This document shows positions 7,473 through 14,851 of a DNA stretch of 28,943 bases, one piece after another. Origin of the DNA: T1Sed10-7 sp046540855 (GTDB lineage Bacteria > Actinomycetota > Nitriliruptoria > Nitriliruptorales > Nitriliruptoraceae). Made by a program: the position numbers and the translations under genes. The notes under the pieces are model-generated. The model was not told the DNA's origin. It was given only the letters and a program-made list of their open reading frames with translations, and did not search any database. How positions within the stretch are numbered: position 1 is the stretch's first letter; each line of letters begins with the position of its first letter. The stretch covers positions 1 through 28,943 of the forward strand of contig JBKHEJ010000009.1 in assembly GCA_046540855.1 (NCBI GenBank), in the 5' to 3' direction.

Positions 7473-8774
7473 ATGACGATCTCGATCCGGCGGAGCCTGG
7501 TGGCGGTGGCTGCCGGTGCTCTGGTGCTCGCTGCCTGCGGCGGCGACGGTGACGGCGACGCTGGCCTCGACGAGCTCGGGCTCGACGAGCCGGCCGACGA
7601 GGAGGCAGAGGACGACGCCGGCGAGGAGGCGGAGGACGAGGGCGGGGAGGCGCTGCCGGACGCCGGCGACGCGGACCTGCAGCTGCTCGGCTGGTCCGCC
7701 TCACCGGCTGAGAACGAGGCCCTCGAGGAGGTCCTGGCAGGCTGGCCTGAGGGTGAGGCGGCCCTGACGCTCTCCAGCGACTTCGAGGCGACCCTGCGCG
7801 CGTCACTTGCGGCGGGGGACCCCGCGGACGTGTTCTACGTGGACTCGAGCCGCTTCCCGGATCTCGCCGGTGAGGCGGTGCTGGAGCCGATCGGTGACCG
7901 ACTGGACGACCCGGACGACTTCTACGAGCCGCTCAGGGAGGCCTTCACCTACGAGGGGGAGCTGTACTGCCCCCCGAAGGACTTCTCGATCCTGGCGTTG
8001 CAGTACAACGTCGAGATGTTCGAGGAGGCCGGGCTCGAGCCTCCGACGACCTGGGAGGAGCTGGCCAGCGTCGCGGAGGAGCTGACCACCGACGAGCGTG
8101 CCGGGATCGTCCTCGGACCGGAGCTCGCGCGGCTCGGCATCTTCCTGCACCAGGCCGGTGGATCGGTCCTGACCGAGGACGAGACCTCCAACATCCTCTC
8201 GGAGGAGAGCCTGGAGGGTCTGCGGTTCATCGAGCAGATGTTCAGCGAGGGCTGGGCGGCCACGCCCGCGGAGCTCGATGCTGGCTGGGCCGGCGAGGCC
8301 TTCGGCCAGGAGCGTGCGGCGATGACGATCGAGGGCAACTGGATCATCGGCGCGATGAGCGGCGAGTTCCCCGACGTGGAGTACGAGGCGGTGCCGCTGC
8401 CGATGGGCCCTGAGTCGAACACCGCGTACGCGTTCACCGTGTGCTACGGGGTGGCTGCCGACAGCGAGGACGCCGAGGTGGCGGCCTCCCTCGCCGGCTA
8501 CCTGACCTCCACGGACGCGATGCTGGACTTCACCCTCGACTTCCCGGTCATCCCGTCACGGGAGTCCGCACGGGAGGAGTGGGTCGCGGCCAACCCCGGG
8601 ACCGAGGCCTACCTCGAGGCGGCTGACGACGCCATCAGCTGGCAGTTCCCGACCGGGTTCACGCCGGCCCTCGACGAGATCAACTCGGTCCTGCAGGGCA
8701 TGGCGGACGGCTCGATCGACGCGGCGACCGCTGCGGAGCGGATCGACGCTGCCGTCACGGACGTCCTCGGCTGA
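7473..8774 (+). CDS. ABC transporter sugar-binding lipoprotein (system 1)
   Basis: This 433-residue protein is an extracellular solute-binding protein of the MalE type. The signal peptide ends in the lipobox LAAC with Cys22, so it is lipid-anchored to the outside of the membrane. Residues about 25-66 form an almost wholly Asp/Glu/Gly/Ala linker, unusually acidic. The body shows family features: DPADVFYVDS, an LQYNVEMFEEAGLEPPTTWEEL segment and WIIGAMSGEFPDVEYEAVPLPMG. The start has an excellent Shine-Dalgarno, GGGAGGA at 7461-7467. It lies between the LacI regulator and two permease genes, and a long hairpin follows the stop. The ligand is probably an oligosaccharide, given the glycosidase in the operon, but cannot be specified. 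Confidence 0.92.
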   Translation: MTISIRRSLVAVAAGALVLAACGGDGDGDAGLDELGLDEPADEEAEDDAGEEAEDEGGEALPDAGDADLQLLGWSASPAENEALEEVLAGWPEGEAALTLSSDFEATLRASLAAGDPADVFYVDSSRFPDLAGEAVLEPIGDRLDDPDDFYEPLREAFTYEGELYCPPKDFSILALQYNVEMFEEAGLEPPTTWEELASVAEELTTDERAGIVLGPELARLGIFLHQAGGSVLTEDETSNILSEESLEGLRFIEQMFSEGWAATPAELDAGWAGEAFGQERAAMTIEGNWIIGAMSGEFPDVEYEAVPLPMGPESNTAYAFTVCYGVAADSEDAEVAASLAGYLTSTDAMLDFTLDFPVIPSRESAREEWVAANPGTEAYLEAADDAISWQFPTGFTPALDEINSVLQGMADGSIDAATAAERIDAAVTDVLG

Positions 8775-8782
8775 TCGCAGCG

Positions 8783-8829
8783 GGTGACGTGGGGTCCGGC
8801 GTGCTCCCTGGCCGGACCCCACGGTCACC
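8783..8829 (+). promoter_or_regulatory. Long hairpin between binding-protein and permease genes (system 1)
   Basis: The left arm 8783-8800 (GGTGACGTGGGGTCCGGC) pairs with 8811-8829 around a 10-base loop. Twelve inner pairs are perfect, and the stem continues past a single bulged G for 18 pairs in all. It starts 8 bases after the binding-protein stop. No T-run follows. The usual role of such an element is to protect the upstream mRNA and damp read-through, so that the binding protein is made in excess over the permeases. Confidence 0.7.
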
Positions 8830-8898
8830 GCCCGCGAGGCCGCGCGCGTGCGCCCGCGCTGCGGCCGTCCCCGTCCGGCGCCTGCGGGAGGAGCTGCC

Positions 8899-10038
8899 AT
8901 GGCGACCCATCCGACCGACCGCGAAGCACCGACGCGTCCGGCTGCGACCGCAGCGGGCACGGCGCCCGATCAGCTCGCAGGGCTGCCTGCGCGCGCCCCT
9001 GACGACGAGCCACCACCTCGACGCGCGAGGTGGCGACGCTGGTCATCCGACGAGCGGTTCATGGGCTGGGTGTTCATCGTGCCCGCCCTGCTCGGGATCA
9101 TCGTCTTCCTCGCGCTCCCGATGGCGATGTCGCTCTACGTCAGCTTCCGCGACTGGACCGGGCTGCGGCCGATGGGCACCTCCAACTTCATCGGCCTCGA
9201 GAACTACCGGGAGCTGCTCATCGAGGATGGCCTGGTGCGTCGCGACTTCGCGACCGCGATCCGCAACAACTTCTACTACGTGCTCGGGGTGGTCCCCGTC
9301 CAGACCGCGATCGCCTTCGTCCTGGCCGTGATCGTCAACAACAAGGTGCTCCGCGGAAGGACCTTCTTCCGAGCCACCTACTACTTCCCGTCGATCACCT
9401 CGTCGGTGGCGATCGGGCTGGTGTTCATCTTCCTCTTCCAGACCAACGGGGCCATCAACGCGCTCTTCGGCTTCATCGGCCTGCCCGACGACATCCGGTG
9501 GCTCTCCGACGCCTCCGGGCTGCTGCACCACCTCTTCGGGCTGTTCGGCGTGGACGAAGCACCCGGTTGGCTCGCGGACACGAGCGTCCTGGGGCTGTCG
9601 CTGTGGGAGTGGCTCTCCGGTCCCAGCGTGACGATGTTCGGGATCATGCTGCTGGCGACCTGGACGACGACCGGCACGCTGATGCTGATCTTCCTGGCGG
9701 GGCTCCAGAACATCTCCGTCGAGGTCGAGGAAGCCTCGCGGGTCGACGGTGCGACCCGGCTGCAGCACTTCCTCCGCATCACCTTGCCGCTGATGAAGCC
9801 CACCCTGTTCTTCGTGCTCACCATCGGGCTGATCGGCACCTGGCAGGTCTTCGACCAGATCTACGTCATCTCGGGCGGTGGGCCCCAGAAGACGACGCTC
9901 ACCCCGGCCTACCTCGTCTACCGCGACGGCTTCGACGGTTCGGCGATGGGTCGTGCCGCGGCCATCAGCTTCCTGCTGTTCATCCTGATCATCGCGTTCA
10001 CCCTGCTCCAGCGGCGGGTGCTCCGCACCGACGACTGA
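8899..10038 (+). CDS. ABC sugar permease, MalF/UgpA type (system 1)
   Basis: This 379-residue membrane protein is the first permease subunit. An arginine- and proline-rich cytoplasmic N-terminus of about 55 residues precedes FMGWVFIVPALLGIIVFLAL, the first of about six membrane segments. The EAA loop that docks the ATPase is present near residues 275-297, with VEEASRVDGATRLQHFLRI. An extra stretch of about 40 residues (near 195-240, DDIRWLSDASGLLHHLFGLF onward) separates two membrane segments and makes the protein longer than the usual 290-320. The ATG at 8899 was chosen over upstream in-frame codons because GGGAGGAG lies 5 bases before it. It works with the permease that starts 12 bases downstream. 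Confidence 0.92.
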   Translation: MATHPTDREAPTRPAATAAGTAPDQLAGLPARAPDDEPPPRRARWRRWSSDERFMGWVFIVPALLGIIVFLALPMAMSLYVSFRDWTGLRPMGTSNFIGLENYRELLIEDGLVRRDFATAIRNNFYYVLGVVPVQTAIAFVLAVIVNNKVLRGRTFFRATYYFPSITSSVAIGLVFIFLFQTNGAINALFGFIGLPDDIRWLSDASGLLHHLFGLFGVDEAPGWLADTSVLGLSLWEWLSGPSVTMFGIMLLATWTTTGTLMLIFLAGLQNISVEVEEASRVDGATRLQHFLRITLPLMKPTLFFVLTIGLIGTWQVFDQIYVISGGGPQKTTLTPAYLVYRDGFDGSAMGRAAAISFLLFILIIAFTLLQRRVLRTDD

Positions 10039-10050
10039 GGAGGCCATCCC

Positions 10051-10923
10051 ATGGCGACGACCACCGTGGTCTCGGGCCGGACCCCTCTGGACCGCCTGAC
10101 CCGACGCACCCGACGGATGCTCGGGTACGGCGTGCTGCTCGTGTTCGCGTTCCTCTACCTCATGCCGTTCCTGCTGGCGATCTCCGCCTCGTTCAAGACC
10201 CGAGCCGAGGTGGCAGCCAACCCCCTTGGGCTGGTGCCTGACGAAGCGACGCTGGAGGCCTGGCAGGTCGTCGCCAGCTCGGCGTTCCCGACCTGGTTGC
10301 GCAACTCGGTGATCGTCACCTTGTCGGTCACCGTGGGGCGGCTGTTCCTGGACTCCCTCGCCGGGTACGCGCTGGCACGACTGGACTTCCCCGGCCGCAA
10401 GGCGATCTTCGCCTTCGTCGTCGCGACCCTGGCCGTGCCGGGTATCGTCCTCGCCGTCCCGCGATTCCTGGTGCTTCGCCAGCTCGGGATGCTGAACTCG
10501 TTCTCCGGCCTCATCCTGCCCCTCGCGGTCGACGCCTTCGGGATCTTCCTGATGAAGCAGTTCTTCGAGTCCATCCCGCGTGAGATCGAGGAGGCCGCGA
10601 AGGTCGATGGTGCCAGCGTGTTCACCACCTGGTGGCGGGTGGTCCTCCCGATGGCTGCCCCGGGCCTGATCGCCCTGACGATCCTGAGCTTCCAGGGATC
10701 CTGGAACGAGTTCCTGCACCCGTTGATCGCCGCACCGACCAACGCGAGCGTCTGGACGCTGCCCCTCGGGCTCAGCCAGATCGCCCAGGCGACCGGCGAG
10801 TCGCTGAACACCCCGGTGGCGATGGCGGGTTCGATGCTGACGACGCTGCCGGTGCTGCTCGTCTTCCTCGCCTTCCAGCGCTACTTCATCCAGGGTGTCG
10901 CCGCCACCGGGGTCAAGGGATGA
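10051..10923 (+). CDS. ABC sugar permease, MalG/UgpE type (system 1)
   Basis: This 290-residue second permease has about six membrane helices, starting with YGVLLVFAFLYLMPFLLAIS. It carries the classic MalG pattern ISASFKTRAEV after the first helix and the EAA loop PREIEEAAKVDGASVFTTWW (about 175-195). GAGGAGG precedes the ATG. The gene begins 12 bases after the first permease and its TGA overlaps the ATG of the glycosidase gene (ATGA), so all are one transcription unit. No ATP-binding subunit is encoded in this operon. In many actinobacteria a shared MsiK-type ATPase serves such importers, and this one probably does the same. Confidence 0.92.
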   Translation: MATTTVVSGRTPLDRLTRRTRRMLGYGVLLVFAFLYLMPFLLAISASFKTRAEVAANPLGLVPDEATLEAWQVVASSAFPTWLRNSVIVTLSVTVGRLFLDSLAGYALARLDFPGRKAIFAFVVATLAVPGIVLAVPRFLVLRQLGMLNSFSGLILPLAVDAFGIFLMKQFFESIPREIEEAAKVDGASVFTTWWRVVLPMAAPGLIALTILSFQGSWNEFLHPLIAAPTNASVWTLPLGLSQIAQATGESLNTPVAMAGSMLTTLPVLLVFLAFQRYFIQGVAATGVKG

Positions 10924-12980
10924 CCGAGGCGTCGCCGCGAGCGATCCCCTCCCAGACCCCGCTGTCGTTGGTCTCGGCCGGCACGGTCGTGACCAGCGAT
11001 CCGGCCGGGGCGTTCGAGGAGGGCACCTTCCACGGCGTCTACCACCACGACCGACGGTGCCTCGCTCGCTACCGGCTGACGATCGACGGGGTGGAGCCGA
11101 ACGTGCTGCGTGCCGCCCGGCGTGGTGCGGCCGGACTCGACACCGCGATGGCCACGTCCTTCGACGCCCACGGCGATGCACGCGGGGTGCTGCTGCGCCA
11201 CCGGGAGGTCCGTGGCGACGTCCGGGACCGCTACACGCTGCACCGGCTCGCGCCCGGGCCACCGATGGAGATCCTGATCGAGCTCGGAACGGACCGAGCG
11301 GACCTGCTCGCGGTGAAGGCGGCCGAGCCGGGTGAGGAGGTGGCCGAGCTCACGCCTGCAGGCTCCGGCCGGCTCGTCGCCGCCGGGTCGGAGGGCGGCG
11401 AGGCGATCGCGCCGGGCTCTCCCCTGGTCGAGGTCACGCTCCACGGCCCGCAGGTGCAGACCTCGGCTGGCCGGTTCCGCATGCTCGTCGACCCTGGGGT
11501 CGGGGAGCGCATCACCTGGGAGGTGGTGATCAGCGTCGGCGGGCGGACGTCGGCCACCGCCCGCGAGGACCCCGATGGCGCGGCGGGATCGAAGCTCGTG
11601 GTGCGCTCCGGCGACCACCGCTGGGAGCCGGCCGTCACCGGGACGGTCGAGGATCTGACCGCGCTGAGGATGGAGGCCGCCGGCGAACGGTTCACCGCGG
11701 CAGGCGCTCCCTGGTTCATGGCGCTGTTCGGGCGTGATGCGCTGCTGACGGCCTACAGCGCGCTGCCGCTCGGGACCGGTCCGGTGCTGGACATCCTCGA
11801 AGCCCTGGCACGTCGGCAGGGCCGGCGGCATGACCCCCGCACCCTGGAGCAGCCGGGTCGGATCCTGCACGAGCTGCGCACGGGCGCGTCCGGGGTGTTC
11901 GGGCTCGAGCCGGGCGAGGCGTACTACGGCACCGCGGACGCGACGCCGCTGTTCGTGCTGGTGCTCGCGGAGGCGGCGCGGTGGGGCGCGGACCCGGCGC
12001 GCGTCGGGGCACTGCTCCCGGCAGCGCGGGCTGCGGTCGCGTGGTGCGTCGAGCACGGTGACGTCGACGGCGATGGGTACGTCGAGGCGGTGCCGCACGA
12101 GGGCGGCATCGAGAACCAGGGCTGGAAGGACTCCGGCGACTCGATGGTGCACGCCGACGGCAGCTTCGCCGTGGGCCCGATCGCGCTCGTCGAGGTGCAG
12201 GCCTACGTCTACGGTGCCCTGCTCGGGCTCGCCGACCTCGAGCGCGCCGCCGGCGACGAGGTCGCTGCCGACCGGCTGCACCAACAGGCGGCGGGGCTCA
12301 AGGAGCGGTTCCTCCGGGACTTCTGGAGCGATCGGCTGGGTGGGCTCGTGCTCGGGCTCGATCGGGACAAGCGGCCGCTCGAGGTCGCGACCTCCAACAT
12401 GGGGCACGCCCTCTGGACCGGCATCCTCCCCGCGGAGCGTGCCGAGCAGGTCGCACGTCGGGTCACCTCCGACGATCTGTTCGCGAGCTGGGGCATCCGG
12501 ACGCTGGGAGCGGGGGAGCGGGCGTACTCGCCGCTCGCCTACCACCGCGGTGCGATCTGGCCGCACGACACCGCCATCATCGCAGCGGGCCTGGCGCGGG
12601 TCGGGGCCAGGGAGGCCTTCAGGGCGGTGACCTCGGAGCTGCTCGACCTCGCGGAGCGGTTCGATCACCGACTCCCGGAGCTCCTCGGTGGGACGTCACG
12701 CCAGGAACTCCCCGTCCCGGTGCCCTACCCGGTGGCGTGCAGCCCGCAGGCCTGGAGCGCCGCGGCGCCACTGCTACTGCTGCGTGCGATGCTGGGTCTG
12801 CAGCCGGACCTGCCCCGGGGGGTGGTTCGGCTGGCGCCGTCCCTGCCGGTCGGGCAGCACCTCACCGTGGAGGGCCTCCACCTCGGCGAACGCGAGGTCG
12901 CGATCACCGTCGGGAGCGCCGGGGTCGAGGTGGCCGGCATCGAGGGGCTGGACCTGGTGCTCGACCAGGACGACGGGTGA
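10920..12980 (+). CDS. Glycogen-debranching-type glycoside hydrolase (amylo-alpha-1,6-glucosidase-like)
   Basis: This 686-residue protein has the two-part structure of the debranching-like family. An N-terminal beta-rich domain (about 10-215) contains the recognisable FEEGTFHGVYHHDRRCLARY segment. A C-terminal (alpha/alpha)6-barrel has WFMALFGRDALLTAYSALP (about 262-280) and ENQGWKDSGDSMVHADGSFA (about 396-416), typical of the catalytic half. There is no signal peptide, so it acts on an imported sugar in the cytoplasm. It overlaps the permease stop by 4 bases (ATGA). The name comes from the family: enzymes of this group cleave alpha-linked glucosides or related sugars, and the true substrate of this subgroup is not readable from sequence. 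It is the only catabolic enzyme in the operon, so its substrate should be what the importer carries. Confidence 0.85.
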   Translation: MTEASPRAIPSQTPLSLVSAGTVVTSDPAGAFEEGTFHGVYHHDRRCLARYRLTIDGVEPNVLRAARRGAAGLDTAMATSFDAHGDARGVLLRHREVRGDVRDRYTLHRLAPGPPMEILIELGTDRADLLAVKAAEPGEEVAELTPAGSGRLVAAGSEGGEAIAPGSPLVEVTLHGPQVQTSAGRFRMLVDPGVGERITWEVVISVGGRTSATAREDPDGAAGSKLVVRSGDHRWEPAVTGTVEDLTALRMEAAGERFTAAGAPWFMALFGRDALLTAYSALPLGTGPVLDILEALARRQGRRHDPRTLEQPGRILHELRTGASGVFGLEPGEAYYGTADATPLFVLVLAEAARWGADPARVGALLPAARAAVAWCVEHGDVDGDGYVEAVPHEGGIENQGWKDSGDSMVHADGSFAVGPIALVEVQAYVYGALLGLADLERAAGDEVAADRLHQQAAGLKERFLRDFWSDRLGGLVLGLDRDKRPLEVATSNMGHALWTGILPAERAEQVARRVTSDDLFASWGIRTLGAGERAYSPLAYHRGAIWPHDTAIIAAGLARVGAREAFRAVTSELLDLAERFDHRLPELLGGTSRQELPVPVPYPVACSPQAWSAAAPLLLLRAMLGLQPDLPRGVVRLAPSLPVGQHLTVEGLHLGEREVAITVGSAGVEVAGIEGLDLVLDQDDG

Positions 12981-12990
12981 GCGTCTCATA

Positions 12991-13016
12991 CGCCCTCGCA
13001 GGAAGGGCGGTCCCTT
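12991..13016. terminator. Weak overlapping inverted repeats between convergent genes
   Basis: CGCCCT (12991-12996) pairs with AGGGCG (13004-13009). A competing 5-base stem AAGGG/CCCTT (13003-13007 and 13012-13016) is followed by TTTGAT. The site is 10 bases after the glycosidase stop, in a convergent gap of about 95 bases, so a terminator is expected here. The stems are short. Confidence 0.3.
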
Positions 13017-13075
13017 TGATGACCTCGTCACCGGCGGCTCACGACCTGAACGCCGCCCGGTCCGCGACGGCAGCG

Positions 13076-13534
13076 TCAGCCGCGGTAGGGCTGGACCACC
13101 TCGCTCGTCCAGGTGTCGCGCTCCGGGAGCGCGGTCGGGTCGATGTGGTGCACCACCCAGGGCGGCCCGACCGGTTCGACGCCGGTCCGTACCATCCAGT
13201 CCTCCACCGCTGCGACGGCGCGGTCCACCTCGTCCGGAGCACCCTCGTGCCAGGCCGTGGCGACCGGCCCGGCTGGCAGCGACGAGAGCGTCACCTCGTC
13301 CTTCGGCGTGATCCGCTCCGCGGTCGGCACACCGGCCTCGACATCGACGTGGCCGTCACGCTCGTGGTAGCGGACGAACGGCGGGCCGGCGATCGCCACC
13401 CCGATGCGCTGCAGGTGGAGCGTGACCGTGCCGTAGACCCCGGACAGCCAGGAGATCAGCTCGCTGGCGTCCATGCGTCGGCGTACGACCGCGGTGTCCT
13501 GCTCGTCGAGGGTGCGGGTCTCGATCTCGTAGAT
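13076..13534 (-). CDS. GyrI-like / AraC-effector-binding-domain protein, apparent ATC start
   Basis: The 152-residue product matches the small stand-alone GyrI-like ligand-binding domain found in AraC- and MerR-type regulators. It has an N-terminal strand (IYEIETRTLDEQDTAVVRRR), then the SELISWLSGVYGTVTLHLQR helix, the GPPFVRYHE segment and the VEAGVPTAERI strand. The family binds small hydrophobic or cationic ligands or acts as a hydrolase of reactive compounds. The first ATG in frame (13474) would remove the first core strand. Upstream in the same frame there is no ATG, GTG or TTG, but a GGAGG lies 7 bases before an ATC at 13534, so I take ATC as the start. A sequencing or assembly error is possible. 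No DNA-binding domain is present. It is convergent with the glycosidase gene. Confidence 0.75.
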   Translation of the reverse strand: MYEIETRTLDEQDTAVVRRRMDASELISWLSGVYGTVTLHLQRIGVAIAGPPFVRYHERDGHVDVEAGVPTAERITPKDEVTLSSLPAGPVATAWHEGAPDEVDRAVAAVEDWMVRTGVEPVGPPWVVHHIDPTALPERDTWTSEVVQPYRG

Positions 13535-13710
13535 GGCGCTACCTCCGGTACGACACCTGCTCGAGGGTAGGAGCGGTGCTCAGCCACCGACCCCGGCCGT
13601 TGGTCGCTGCGGCCGGACCATGTCCCTGACCGCTTCCGTTCCGCCCCGCCCGGCCCACACCCACCACCTCGCCGGTACCGCCCGGCCCTGAGCCGCCTGC
13701 GGCGGGCCCG

Positions 13711-13726
13711 GCGACGGTGCCGTCGC
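13711..13726 (-). terminator. Short hairpin just after the protease gene stop
   Basis: GCGACG (13711-13716) pairs with CGTCGC (13721-13726) around GTGC, 3 bases beyond the CPBP gene stop at 13729. A second small stem, CCGCctGCGG, lies about 15 bases further along. The position suits a terminator for minus-strand transcription; no T-run is present. Confidence 0.35.
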
Positions 13727-13728
13727 GG

Positions 13729-14577
13729 TCAGCTGAGGGCCCGGCTCGCCGCCGCCGCGAGGAGACCGAACGCGTTGGTCGCCCAGTGCGCGAGCACCGG
13801 CGCGAGCAGGCTGCCGGACCGCACCTTCAGCCAGGTGAACCCGAGACCCGCGACGGTGGTCACGGCCACGGCACCGGCGATCGCCGCGATGCCCTCCGGT
13901 GAGCTGGCGACGACGCCGTTCAGCTCCAGGCTGACCGCGGTGGGGGCCACGTGCCACAGGCCGAACAGCGCGCTGGTCCCGAGCGCGGCCCGGCCCAGGC
14001 TCGTCCCGCGCAGGAACACCGCGAGGAGGACGCCCCGGAACAGCGTCTCCTCGAAGGCCGCGGTACCGACGGGGATCCTGACCAGCGCAGCGCTCACGAG
14101 CGCCGAGCCCTCGAGCTGTGCACGCTCGTCGTCCAGCAGCGTCGCCACGCCGGGCAGGGCGTCGGCGAGCAGGACGCCGGCAACCAGGACGACCGCGATC
14201 ACCGCGGCTGCGCCGCCACCCCAGCGCAGTCCGTCGTAGACGCGGTCCCGCTCCAGGCCCAGCTCGGCCGGCGCCAGCCCTGCGCCGCGGGCGACCACCA
14301 GCAGGGTGATGGTGAGGAGCAGGTTCCGCGCCGTGTAGCCCGGGTCGCCGATCACCCAGTTCGCCACCAGGCTCCAGGCCAGGACCGCGAGTCCGAGCAC
14401 GAACAGCGCCCACGGCGGGACCGCCCGGCCGGGTGCGGGCAGGGCCGCTTGGGATCGGCCGTCATGGTCCTGATCCGGTGATGGGCCGCTCGCCGCGCTG
14501 CCCAAGGGCTCGTCGAGCCCGGGGACCTCGTCCGCCGTGTGGGTGGTGTCGCTCGCGGCGCGCTCTAGGGTCGGCAT
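13729..14577 (-). CDS. CPBP-family intramembrane metalloprotease (CAAX protease/ABI)
   Basis: This 282-residue protein has a hydrophilic, acidic N-terminus (about 1-53) and then about seven or eight hydrophobic segments. All three CPBP motifs are present in order: EExxxR as FEETLFRG (Glu176, Glu177, Arg181), FxxxH as FGLWH (His209) and HxxxN as HWATN (His264, Asn268). Members are membrane-embedded proteases or have protective roles against bacteriocins; the target here is unknown. The frame is open far upstream, to 14982, but only the part after the ATG at 14577 is recognisable. No clear Shine-Dalgarno precedes that ATG, so the start is the least certain part. It lies 274 bases downstream of the repeat-protein gene on the same strand and may have its own promoter. 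Confidence 0.85.
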   Translation of the reverse strand: MPTLERAASDTTHTADEVPGLDEPLGSAASGPSPDQDHDGRSQAALPAPGRAVPPWALFVLGLAVLAWSLVANWVIGDPGYTARNLLLTITLLVVARGAGLAPAELGLERDRVYDGLRWGGGAAAVIAVVLVAGVLLADALPGVATLLDDERAQLEGSALVSAALVRIPVGTAAFEETLFRGVLLAVFLRGTSLGRAALGTSALFGLWHVAPTAVSLELNGVVASSPEGIAAIAGAVAVTTVAGLGFTWLKVRSGSLLAPVLAHWATNAFGLLAAAASRALS

Positions 14578-14851
14578 CCGCGGCCCACCGAGGAGCGCGC
14601 GACAGAGGTCGAGGACGCGGTGCCCGAGGCGCGTCGCATGCCGGACCGTGGCGTGGAGCGCGGTGCTGAGCACGGCCTCCCCCGGGTCGCATGCGGATCT
14701 GGTGCCATCAGCCCGACGGGGGTCCGGGTGGGTTCCGACCTCCGCGGCTCGGCGAACCATACCGCCGGTGGACGGCCGATCCGGGCGCGTCCGGTGCCGC
14801 ATCCGCGGCTCAACGGCCTGCCGCTCGACCGCCCGCTGCTCGACCGGACGC

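Noticed and set aside
9043..11262. Very long open frame on the minus strand (about 740 codons) across the two permease genes of system 1
   Set aside because: It is the antisense shadow of recognisable permeases with EAA loops. Its translation is rich in Arg, Gly, Asp, His and Glu with no domain, as expected from the reverse frame of high-GC coding DNA.
10881..12668. Long minus-strand open frame across the glycosidase gene
   Set aside because: The plus strand encodes a clear two-domain glycosidase coupled to the permease; the reverse frame has low-complexity composition and no motif.
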